64,000 bases of DNA, from positions 24,954-88,953 of the IMG/VR virus record IMGVR_UViG_3300050120_000115. One strand, given 5' to 3'. The DNA comes from a virus. A program made the translations under genes and the position numbers. Each line of letters begins with the position of its first letter. Positions within the stretch are counted from its first letter, which is position 1. The notes beneath the pieces were generated by a model. The model ran no database searches. It saw nothing but the letters and a program-made list of their open reading frames with translations, and was not told where the DNA came from. Positions 9,342 to 17,305 of the stretch are shown here, piece by piece.

Positions 9342-10475
9342 ATGGCTGCGTCAAAGACTATTCCAGCAGTGAATCGTTCAGCCACTTCTAACACTGGTGC
9401 CGTTCCATCGGCCTTCACTTTCCCCCAGTCCGCATCTGATACCCTTCTATCAACCATTGGATTTGGTAGCCTTAATCTTTCTGACCTTCTTTTTGTCAAT
9501 CCAGTTACTCAACAACGCTCAGAAATGTCTGATGCTTATCTTGAGGCAATTACTGACATAATTTATGAGAAGAATATGAATGGCGTAACCACGGTTACCC
9601 TTCAAACCAATGACCCTACTCGGGCGTTGCTTCGAACAGTGGTACAGCAGGGAACTGAATTAATAATTCAGGACCAGGGACGTGAGGTTCATCTATCGTT
9701 CACTCAAGAGACAAAAGCGTCTGACCAGTTGCAGCTAGCTTTTGAGTCAACAACCGTTTATCGTCTCTCTAATCAGCGAAACGCACCAGGAACAACTACA
9801 ACCTATACCTCTACTGCCGTTACTCAGTTCATGGCTTCTTTGGTGTATGCTCTTAATTATTCTGGCTCTCCTTACGCGCCGGTCAGTTTTGTTGCGCCGG
9901 ACTACCAAACAATTTGGGGTGAAATCAGCGGGTTCTTGGGGAAGGCTCCGCTAGCCGTAGGTCTAGGACGTGGAACAACAGTTGACCCATTCGAAGACTC
10001 CTGGACCTGTATGACACGAATCGCTTCCACCATTGGATGGCGACTTTGGGAGAATAACGGAACCGTATATTTCGGACCGGATGAATATTGGCTAGGAATT
10101 CTTACTGCTAGTCCGCAGGGAATCGCGCAGCCACCAGTTAATGTGGCCCTGGGCACGACAGGAACTAAGATACCGATTCTTAAAGAGTTCGGTCCAGACA
10201 TCATGCTTATTGATTACGACTGGGACGTTAACAAGCCATATGCCCAGGCCACCGTTACGTGCATGTTAGACGGGTGGACATACGACATCGGAGAAATAGT
10301 CCAGACCACGGGGTTGGGGCGAGCCGATGGATACTGGATGGTGTACGATATGCAGAGAGACTTCTACAATCCTCAGGCGACCATGACACTTCAGGTACCC
10401 ACGCCATATCCTGAACTTTACGAGCCCAACTCGCTTCCTCTTCCGGGATTTCCTCTTAGTGCAAAGTTCGTCTAA
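9342..10475 (+). CDS. putative baseplate hub protein
   Basis: A 377-residue protein following the LysM gene, matching the position of hub proteins of the gpD/gp27/XkdQ group. It is beta-rich throughout, with IIYEKNMNGVTTVTLQTNDP at residues 65-84 and an early region typical of hub barrels (GTELIIQDQGREVHLSFTQE). A middle part (TCMTRIASTIGWRLWENNGT) recalls hub proteins of actinophages. The gene directly abuts the next ATG. No enzymatic motif is seen. Confidence 0.65.
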   Translation: MAASKTIPAVNRSATSNTGAVPSAFTFPQSASDTLLSTIGFGSLNLSDLLFVNPVTQQRSEMSDAYLEAITDIIYEKNMNGVTTVTLQTNDPTRALLRTVVQQGTELIIQDQGREVHLSFTQETKASDQLQLAFESTTVYRLSNQRNAPGTTTTYTSTAVTQFMASLVYALNYSGSPYAPVSFVAPDYQTIWGEISGFLGKAPLAVGLGRGTTVDPFEDSWTCMTRIASTIGWRLWENNGTVYFGPDEYWLGILTASPQGIAQPPVNVALGTTGTKIPILKEFGPDIMLIDYDWDVNKPYAQATVTCMLDGWTYDIGEIVQTTGLGRADGYWMVYDMQRDFYNPQATMTLQVPTPYPELYEPNSLPLPGFPLSAKFV

Positions 10476-10841
10476 ATGGGAAGAACTAATTCAGCTAGTA
10501 CTCTTCTTGCTCAGCAATTGCTTAGAATGCATGGTATCACCGCTGACGCTGCTCAGATCACTGGTACATACTACGGAATAGTAGTACAGACTGATGTATC
10601 TCTAGGGCTTGGGTCTTCTTCGCCAATCCCGTCTGGAATGATGACGGTTAACATTCCAAGTCTCGGAGTAAATTCTGTTTCAGATCCTCTACCTTATCCC
10701 GGATCGGTAGCGCCACCACTTGGTACACAGGTGTCAATTGGATTTGATAGTAGTTCATCACCAATAGTACTAGCCCTTTATGGGTTTTCCTCATCATCAG
10801 GTGGGGGATCAGACATCGATCCATTTTTTCTCGGAGGATAA
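10476..10841 (+). CDS. putative baseplate spike/OB-fold protein
   Basis: A 121-residue protein after the hub gene. Residues 32-105 read as a small barrel with a conserved-looking pattern (YYGIVVQTDV, TVNIPSLGV, PPLGTQVSIGFDSSSSPIVLAL), as in the OB-fold base of gpV/gp5 spikes. The C-terminus is serine and glycine rich and ends with DIDPFFLGG. Function is inferred from position and fold-like pattern. The gene ends at TAA 10839-10841, and its last codons supply the GGAGG used by the next gene. Confidence 0.5.
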   Translation: MGRTNSASTLLAQQLLRMHGITADAAQITGTYYGIVVQTDVSLGLGSSSPIPSGMMTVNIPSLGVNSVSDPLPYPGSVAPPLGTQVSIGFDSSSSPIVLALYGFSSSSGGGSDIDPFFLGG

Positions 10842-10844
10842 TAA

Positions 10845-13535
10845 GTGCTGACTCTTAGCAGCGGACAAACATTACAAGGATCAGCAGTTACCCCATCGGT
10901 GGTAACTTACACCCTTACGGGGTCTTCTTACGTCCCAGGGTCATCTACATATGAGATCCTTGGTCAGGGACAATTGTCTAGTTCCGTAGCCGCCATGTTG
11001 TCTCCTTCAAGTGACTCTGCTCTTATCAGTCACATCCTTCTTGCCAACTCTTCTGCTTCATCCGTTTACATTAGTCTTTATGTAGACGGTACGGCTGGCT
11101 CCAACTTAATTGTTAACCTAAACATTCCCGCTAATGGTTCGGCCACATTCGACCGTGATGGTTGGAAGGTTTATGATTCTAACGGTAGTCTTCAGACTGT
11201 TGGATCTCCAGGTGCTTCTGGACCTACCGGACCTAGTGGTCCTGCAGGTTCATCAGGAGCCTCGGGACCAACCGGACCGGCAGGGGCAACTGGACCATCA
11301 GGCGGTCCCACTGGAGCTACCGGACCGACTGGGGTTACGGGACCGGCAGGAGGTACTGGAAGTACCGGAGGTACTGGTGCCGCTGGATCTGCAGGATCTG
11401 TTGGAGTAACTGGACCCACTGGACCAGCTGGGGTTACTGGGCCGACAGGAGGGACTGGCGGCACGGGAGGAATTGGTGGTATAGGCGTCACTGGAGTAAC
11501 TGGAGCAGGCGTCACTGGAGCGACCGGCCCTACTGGACCTACCGGTGTTACTGGACCTACAGGACCGACCGGAATTACGGGACCAGGATATTCTGGTGTA
11601 ACTTCTACCACATCGTTGCTTATAGCTACCGGTTCTACTACGTGGACGGTAGCGGCCACTCAGGCATATCAAGTCGGCCAGCGCGTTCGCGTGGCATATA
11701 CGACCACTCCTTCAGACTACATGGAAGGAGTAATCACCGCTCTGGTCGCCAACACATCTATAACAGTTTCAGTTGACACGACATCTGGATCTGGAACCTT
11801 TGCATCATGGTCATTCTCTGTAGCAGGACTTGTGGGCGTTACGGGTCCCACCGGACCTACCGGACCCACGGGTGTTACGGGGGGGACGGGCGGAACTGGA
11901 GGTACTGGGGCCGTGGGTGGAGTCGGGGCCACTGGCGTCACGGGAGTGACTGGGGCTGGGGTTACCGGTGTCACCGGAGCAACGGGACCTACTGGTCCTA
12001 CCGGTGTAACGGGAACAACGGGTCCTCAGGGGAACTTCGGGGGAGACGCATTTAATTGGACGTTTTCAACGGCAACAACCTCAACGCCTGCAGCCGGTGT
12101 ATTGAACTTCAACAATGCCACCGTATCTTCGGTCACTAATATTTATGTTAACCAGGCAGACTATCCAACTACTAATGTTTCAACGTGGCTAGCTGCCATG
12201 CGTTCCGGTGGGGTTGTAAAGGTTTACAACAACTCTACTCCAACCCAATTCGCGATATTCACCCTAACCGGCACCCCCTCGCTAACTGGTTCTGTATATA
12301 CCATATCTGTTACTTACGTGACAAACGCCGGTACTATTGACACAACCGCAGGCGACACTGTTCTTAATTACGATATCCCTGGATCAACGGGGGCAACAGG
12401 ACCTACTGGAGTTACTGGTGTTACGGGAGTTACTGGAGGAACAGGTGGAACAGGCGCAGCCGGTGCGGTTGGAGTAACTGGTCCAACCGGAGTAACCGGG
12501 GTAACAGGTGCCACTGGCGCTGGGGCAAGTTCGGTGGGAACAGTTAGAAATACTTCATCCCTACCTGCAACCGCAGCGGCAAATGAGTATACGGTTCTTA
12601 CAGGATCTACCGCTTCAACTACCCTGACGCTTCCAGCATCACCCGCAGGCGGAACTATAAATGCCGTCTTAAACAATGCTACCGTTAGCGCTACCCTGGC
12701 TCCAGGTGCTGGAAACTCTTTAATCATTCTTGGTGGATCGACAGCAAGCATCGTCATACCTCCAAATGGTTATTACGAGATAGTCTACGTTACCTCTACA
12801 ACGACTTGGTATGTTGTTACTGGTAGCCAAGAACGTGAACAGTTGCGCATAGGCTCAACGGCATCCTCAGCGACACCGGCTATCGATACAGATAACTATG
12901 ACGTGTACGAAATAACAGCTCTTGCTGCTACCATTACCGGCTTCACCATGACCGGTACGCCAGCTGATAACGACAAGTTGATGATAAGAATTACCGACAA
13001 CGCCACGGCTCGTGGAATCACTTGGGGTACCTCATTTGAAGCATCCCCAGGGTGTGCGCTGCCAACTACAACTGTAATATCCACTATGTTGACCTGTGGA
13101 TTCATCTACAACGGTTCAACCTCAAAGTGGAGAATTGTAGCAACAGATGCCTCTGTTGGTTCTCCACAGATAAATCAACTAGGTATAAATACTACTGCTC
13201 CTAGTGTAGCTGGAACGGTGGCCACGTCGCCCCCAACTTCGGCAACCATACAAACAGCGTTGGGTAATCTGACCTTAGGAACGGCGTATCATAATACGCT
13301 TTCTTACGATGTTAAAATGACAGTATTCATCGCAGTAACTGCCGACACCTCAATGGTTCTTAAGGATGGGGTTGGCACAACGAATACGCCGACTCAAACT
13401 ACTATAATTACCGGGACTACCGCAACTGGAATTATACCAGTTAATGTAAGAATTCCAACTGGATATTACAGATTACTTTCTATTTCTGGAACCGTAACCG
13501 ACGCTATCGTTGGACAATATTTGGAGGCCGCATAA
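10845..13535 (+). CDS. collagen-like tail fibre protein
   Basis: An 896-residue fibre protein with three Gly-X-Y blocks, roughly 11205-11600, 11833-12045 and 12380-12530, mostly GPT, GVT and GAT triplets. They would form collagen-type triple helices. Between and after them lie beta-rich domains of 80-110 residues, and the C-terminal 300 residues probably form a head domain that binds the host surface. The start is GTG with GGAGG eight bases upstream. Long open frames on the opposite strand here only reflect the repeat composition. Confidence 0.85.
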   Translation: MLTLSSGQTLQGSAVTPSVVTYTLTGSSYVPGSSTYEILGQGQLSSSVAAMLSPSSDSALISHILLANSSASSVYISLYVDGTAGSNLIVNLNIPANGSATFDRDGWKVYDSNGSLQTVGSPGASGPTGPSGPAGSSGASGPTGPAGATGPSGGPTGATGPTGVTGPAGGTGSTGGTGAAGSAGSVGVTGPTGPAGVTGPTGGTGGTGGIGGIGVTGVTGAGVTGATGPTGPTGVTGPTGPTGITGPGYSGVTSTTSLLIATGSTTWTVAATQAYQVGQRVRVAYTTTPSDYMEGVITALVANTSITVSVDTTSGSGTFASWSFSVAGLVGVTGPTGPTGPTGVTGGTGGTGGTGAVGGVGATGVTGVTGAGVTGVTGATGPTGPTGVTGTTGPQGNFGGDAFNWTFSTATTSTPAAGVLNFNNATVSSVTNIYVNQADYPTTNVSTWLAAMRSGGVVKVYNNSTPTQFAIFTLTGTPSLTGSVYTISVTYVTNAGTIDTTAGDTVLNYDIPGSTGATGPTGVTGVTGVTGGTGGTGAAGAVGVTGPTGVTGVTGATGAGASSVGTVRNTSSLPATAAANEYTVLTGSTASTTLTLPASPAGGTINAVLNNATVSATLAPGAGNSLIILGGSTASIVIPPNGYYEIVYVTSTTTWYVVTGSQEREQLRIGSTASSATPAIDTDNYDVYEITALAATITGFTMTGTPADNDKLMIRITDNATARGITWGTSFEASPGCALPTTTVISTMLTCGFIYNGSTSKWRIVATDASVGSPQINQLGINTTAPSVAGTVATSPPTSATIQTALGNLTLGTAYHNTLSYDVKMTVFIAVTADTSMVLKDGVGTTNTPTQTTIITGTTATGIIPVNVRIPTGYYRLLSISGTVTDAIVGQYLEAA

Positions 13536-14830
13536 TGTCAACCACACCAATTAACTTAGTAGAGCTTCCTAATAACGCAATGGTAGCTCATAATCATATG
13601 TGGGCAATATATGAGAAAAATTCTTCCGGTCAATACGTAGTTGTTTCTCCGACTAAGAGTGTTCCTATCAACACTCCTTTATACGCCGTCGCTGGATGGG
13701 ATGCTCCTAGACCGGTAAACCCCCCAACAACGTATACTGTTACTTTCAATTCTGAGGGCGGATCAACGTGGCCACCAGAAACGTGCAACGCTGGTCAGTC
13801 GGTCTTAACCGATCTATTGCCCGTTAAAGCGGGGTACACATTCACTGGTTGGTTTAGCGCTCCCACTGGAGGGTCACAGGTTACGTCACCATTTACGCCG
13901 ACTGGCAACGTTACGTTGTACGCGCAGTGGACGCCAAACGCCTTACCCAGCCCGCTTATTCGTGGTGCATACATGGCACCAGCTGACCCGAGCGCGATTG
14001 CTACTTTTGCGTCGCTGACCAAAACTCCGGTAAACCTCGTTGTGGACTACATCCAGGACAACGATGGCTGGCAGGCGGTGGCTGGCGCTAGCGGCAGTAT
14101 CGACTGGTTGCTCAATGCGTGGAAAGTAACACCATATCAACTATGTCTAGCCGTACCCATAATCCCGAGCGATTCATCGGGCAACGCAGTAGGAACATTG
14201 TTATCAGGAGCGAACGGCTCATACAATGCGTACTACACCTCTCTCGCCAAAGTGCTTATAGCGGCAGGTTATGCTAAGTGCTACCTGCGCCTGGGCTGGG
14301 AGTTTGATGGAAGTTGGTACAAGTGGGCGGCGCTTAACCCGACCGATCAAGCGAACTACGCAGCATACTTCCGTCAAATCGTCACGACTATGCGCGCCGT
14401 AGCTGGCGCGGAGTTCCAGTTCATTTGGAATCCCGACGCCTCAGCATTCACACAATCGGGCTACAACGTTGAGTTGGCGTGGCCTGGAGCGCAGTACGTG
14501 GACGTGATTGGACTGGACCTGTACGACTTCAGTTGGAGTTCATCGACTGAAGCGGGCGTGTGGGTTAACTTTTTGTCGCAGATGAACGCCGCCGACGACT
14601 TCGCGACAGCGCAGGGCAAGCCCCTAGCGTTCTGCGAGTGGGGCGTACAGGCGCTCGCTTCACATGGTTTTGCGGATGACCCAACCTATATCACTAACAT
14701 GGTGACGTGGATGAAATCGCACAACGTTGTATTCGAGGCGTACTTCAACGGCGACACCACCAAGGCGCAGGATGCTTATCTTGGCAACTACCCTAATAGC
14801 TTGGCTGCGTTCACTAAAGCATTGGCGTAG
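13535..14830 (+). CDS. GH26-like glycoside hydrolase, tail-associated depolymerase
   Basis: A 431-residue protein in three parts. Residues 1-65 are a phage-type N-terminus. Residues 66-134 are a Listeria/Bacteroides-type repeat (YTVTFNSEGG, GYTFTGWFSAPTGG, VTLYAQWTP). Residues 140-431 form a TIM-barrel glycosidase close to GH26. The likely acid/base is Glu256 in LRLGWEFDGSW, and the likely nucleophile is Glu368 in FCEWGVQ. It probably cleaves a host mannan or glucan. From about codon 70 on, GC rises to about 60%, well above the flanking genes, which suggests transfer. Confidence 0.78.
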   Translation: MSTTPINLVELPNNAMVAHNHMWAIYEKNSSGQYVVVSPTKSVPINTPLYAVAGWDAPRPVNPPTTYTVTFNSEGGSTWPPETCNAGQSVLTDLLPVKAGYTFTGWFSAPTGGSQVTSPFTPTGNVTLYAQWTPNALPSPLIRGAYMAPADPSAIATFASLTKTPVNLVVDYIQDNDGWQAVAGASGSIDWLLNAWKVTPYQLCLAVPIIPSDSSGNAVGTLLSGANGSYNAYYTSLAKVLIAAGYAKCYLRLGWEFDGSWYKWAALNPTDQANYAAYFRQIVTTMRAVAGAEFQFIWNPDASAFTQSGYNVELAWPGAQYVDVIGLDLYDFSWSSSTEAGVWVNFLSQMNAADDFATAQGKPLAFCEWGVQALASHGFADDPTYITNMVTWMKSHNVVFEAYFNGDTTKAQDAYLGNYPNSLAAFTKALA

Positions 14831-14833
14831 CCC

Positions 14834-15484
14834 GTGGCCGTCGCTTTCGTTCAGAAGGGCGACAGTGGGGTAGCTCCCGGCATTGCTTCTGGCGTAGCCG
14901 GGAATATCCTTCCCACTAACGCGACGGTTGGTAACTGCGTTCTTGTAGCTATAGTTCCGAATACGACCGAAGCGGCGAATAGTTACAGCGTCACTAGCCC
15001 AATGGGGACGTTCGTCAAACTGGGTTCATCGGCCAACTCTGGGTACGACATTGAGTACTGGGGGCTACTCGGTGTCCCCACGGCGTCACGGGCAATCACC
15101 GTCACAACCACGGCTGGCAGGACTTGGTATGGCCAGGGCACCGAGTTCTCAAATGTCGGGTCACTACTAGCGGCGGTCATCAAGACCGGCACCAGCACCG
15201 CGCCAAGTTCGAGCGCTGTGACGGTCCCTGCTGGTGGCGCGATTATCGCAGGTATTAGTACAGCCGGAACAATATCTGCTGCACCATTATCCCCGTGGGT
15301 TGACTACAACGCTGGCGCGTTCATCTTCGCGGACGGAGCTGATACCGCCTACCAGGTGCCAGCGTCAGGTGGATCACTGACCGCAACATGGACCACTGGG
15401 TCGGCGGCGTGGGACGTGATAGCAATTGTTCTGGTTCAGGCTGTTGTTCCATTTACTCAGGGTAGAATGTTTTTAGGGTTCTAA
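14834..15484 (+). CDS. putative tail-associated structural protein
   Basis: A 216-residue beta-rich protein starting at GTG three bases after the previous gene. Most of it is small and polar (A, G, S, T, V), like phage adhesin or jelly-roll domains. GC is high up to about 15430, as in the preceding gene. The last 14 codons (VVPFTQGRMFLGF) return to phage-like codon use. It was probably brought in, or remodelled, together with the glycosidase. No family is recognised with certainty. Confidence 0.5.
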   Translation: MAVAFVQKGDSGVAPGIASGVAGNILPTNATVGNCVLVAIVPNTTEAANSYSVTSPMGTFVKLGSSANSGYDIEYWGLLGVPTASRAITVTTTAGRTWYGQGTEFSNVGSLLAAVIKTGTSTAPSSSAVTVPAGGAIIAGISTAGTISAAPLSPWVDYNAGAFIFADGADTAYQVPASGGSLTATWTTGSAAWDVIAIVLVQAVVPFTQGRMFLGF

Positions 15485-15525
15485 ACACTTGACAGATGGT
15501 GTAGAATTCCTGGTGGAGGAATAAA

Positions 15526-16530
15526 ATGTCAAAGTTGCATGTCGTTGGATTGCCACATACTTTTGTTACAGAAGAATATTCTGCGTGTGCCTATACCCAA
15601 AAGGTGCGTAAGTTTATTCCTATGATGGAAGCTCAGGGATTTGAGGTTATTCTTCATGATCCCATTTCCCCGGAGGAAAAAATAGGGTTCGGATTCAGCG
15701 GCCCTGAAGACTATCTTAAAATAGACTTTAATAGCGATCTTCCCATGTGGAAATTGCTTAACCAGCGTCTAGTAGAAATACTGAAGGACGCCCCTAGCAC
15801 CGACATTCTTTGTTTGATTACAGGACAGCCTCACGAAGAGTTGGTTAGCGCGCTTAATATGCGAATAGTCGAATTTGGCGTTGGATATCAGGGAGTGCTT
15901 AACGGTTCGTTCAGAGTTTTCGAATCCAACGCTTGGCGTAATTATGTATACGGATCTTACAAAGCAGATGTTAGCTTTTATGATGAGGTTATACCCAACT
16001 ATTATGAGATAGAAAAGTTTCCTGTTGTAGAACAACCTGATGATTATTTTGCTTTTGTCGGTAGGATGACAGATAAAAAGGGATATCGAATAGCAGAAAA
16101 GGTCTGTGAAGATGCAGGGTATGAATTGATACTTGTCGGTCAGGGCGATACACCTTCATATGGAGACTACCGTGGGCTGCTCCCGTATAACGAAACCATA
16201 GAAATTATGGCACACGCTAAAGCATTGTTTGTCCCCACTACTTACATCGCCCCATTTGAGGGTGTTCATATTGAGGCCCAGCTTTGTGGCACCCCTGTAA
16301 TTACAACTGATCAGGGGGTCTTCCAGGAGACTGTAGTAAACGGCTTCAATGGATATCGCTGCAAGATGTATCGAGATTTTGTTGAGGCTAGTGAAAAAAT
16401 ACCCCAACTCGACAGATCTTCAATAGCTTCTTCGGCGCGCTCTAAATACAGCCTTGAGTCTGTCGGAAAACAATATGCAGACTATTTTCTGAGGCTAGAC
16501 ACCTTAAACGGAGCAGGTTGGTACGCCTAA
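15526..16530 (+). CDS. GT4-type glycosyltransferase
   Basis: A 334-residue GT-B fold glycosyltransferase. The C-terminal half has the family marks: FAFVGRMTDKKGY at about 181-193, ELILVGQGD near 210, and PFEGVHIEAQLCGTPVITTD near 245-264, which binds the sugar nucleotide. It could glycosylate virion proteins or alter host surface sugars. The gene is AT-rich (about 37% GC in sampled lines) next to the GC-rich cassette. GGTGGAGGAAT precedes the ATG. A copy-like match to the dispersed motif occurs at about 15667 (reads SPEEKI). Confidence 0.8.
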   Translation: MSKLHVVGLPHTFVTEEYSACAYTQKVRKFIPMMEAQGFEVILHDPISPEEKIGFGFSGPEDYLKIDFNSDLPMWKLLNQRLVEILKDAPSTDILCLITGQPHEELVSALNMRIVEFGVGYQGVLNGSFRVFESNAWRNYVYGSYKADVSFYDEVIPNYYEIEKFPVVEQPDDYFAFVGRMTDKKGYRIAEKVCEDAGYELILVGQGDTPSYGDYRGLLPYNETIEIMAHAKALFVPTTYIAPFEGVHIEAQLCGTPVITTDQGVFQETVVNGFNGYRCKMYRDFVEASEKIPQLDRSSIASSARSKYSLESVGKQYADYFLRLDTLNGAGWYA

Positions 16531-16539
16531 ACCGAACCC

Positions 16540-16567
16540 TTGACTTTCGCGATTCTTGTGATAAGAT
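16540..16567 (+). promoter_or_regulatory. sigma70-like promoter for baseplate wedge genes
   Basis: TTGACT at 16540-16545, a 16-base spacer and TAAGAT at 16562-16567, in the 64-base gap after the glycosyltransferase. Transcription would begin near 16574, 21 bases before the ATG of the wedge gene. Confidence 0.6.
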
Positions 16568-16594
16568 CTATTAGAAGACTGGATTTCCACGCCC

Positions 16595-17305
16595 ATGGCG
16601 CAACCCATCACTAATTTAACAGCTGATTGGATTCCATCCACAGGGGTGAACCTGCAGTGGACAGCGGCTACTGACGCCACCAACGCCTCCGTATATGAAA
16701 TTTACGTTCTAGAGGACGTTCTGTCATACTCCCCTTCGTGGAATCTGGTAAGTACGTCTTCCCCTTACGTCGTCTCCTCAGCATCCCCTGGAAATGCTGC
16801 TTCTACGCTTTTACAGGTGGTGGCTCCAGCTACTTCCTATACTTTCCCAGCCGCCTCCATATCTGCACTTCAGGGTCCTGGATCTACGGTGGCTCCATCG
16901 TCTTTGGCATTCTTGATTATTCACATTGACTATAGTGGAGCGTCTAGCACCGGAATAAGCGTGTCTGCTTTTCAGGCACCCCAGAATAGACCGTATGGAG
17001 TACCACATTTTCAGAATAGTGTGTCTATCGACAATTTCGGTCAGTTCGATGTTAACCCTCAAGACTCTTACGAAGATGTCTCTTCTTGCGTAGCCGTATT
17101 CTTGGGAACGCTACCGGGACAGCGACCGGTCATTCCAGACTATGGAACACCAGACCTGACCTTCAGTGATCTGGATGTATTGGATATTACCAACAATCTT
17201 GGTATTTATGAGCCTCGCGCTGATGCAAGGATAACAGTTCAAGTGGATGATAACGATAACGCAACCCTGAGTGTACTGGTTCAGGGAATACAGGGCGGAA
17301 CATAA
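16595..17305 (+). CDS. gp25-like baseplate wedge protein with FN3-like N-terminus
   Basis: A 236-residue protein. Residues 1-125 resemble a fibronectin type III domain (ITNLTADWIPSTGVNLQWTA, SVYEIYVLED, TSYTFPAASI). Residues 135-236 match the gpW/gp25 wedge family: VFLGTLPGQRPVIPDYGTPD, then NNLGIYEPRADARI and a final strand. The conserved G-x-R-P-x-x-P-x-Y-G and EPR elements are both present. The ordinary gp25 domain stands alone, so the FN3 part is an added surface domain. The stop overlaps the next ATG (TAATG). Confidence 0.8.
   Translation: MAQPITNLTADWIPSTGVNLQWTAATDATNASVYEIYVLEDVLSYSPSWNLVSTSSPYVVSSASPGNAASTLLQVVAPATSYTFPAASISALQGPGSTVAPSSLAFLIIHIDYSGASSTGISVSAFQAPQNRPYGVPHFQNSVSIDNFGQFDVNPQDSYEDVSSCVAVFLGTLPGQRPVIPDYGTPDLTFSDLDVLDITNNLGIYEPRADARITVQVDDNDNATLSVLVQGIQGGT

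Noticed and set aside
11192-12055. Long open frames on both strands and a repeat array that could suggest CRISPR
   Set aside because: The repeats are in-frame Gly-X-Y codons of the collagen-like fibre; there are no constant repeats with unique spacers, and the opposite frames are shadows.
15489-15507. TTGACA with TAGAAT before the glycosyltransferase gene
   Set aside because: The boxes are only seven bases apart and no -10 lies at 16-18 bases, so it is not a credible sigma70 promoter.
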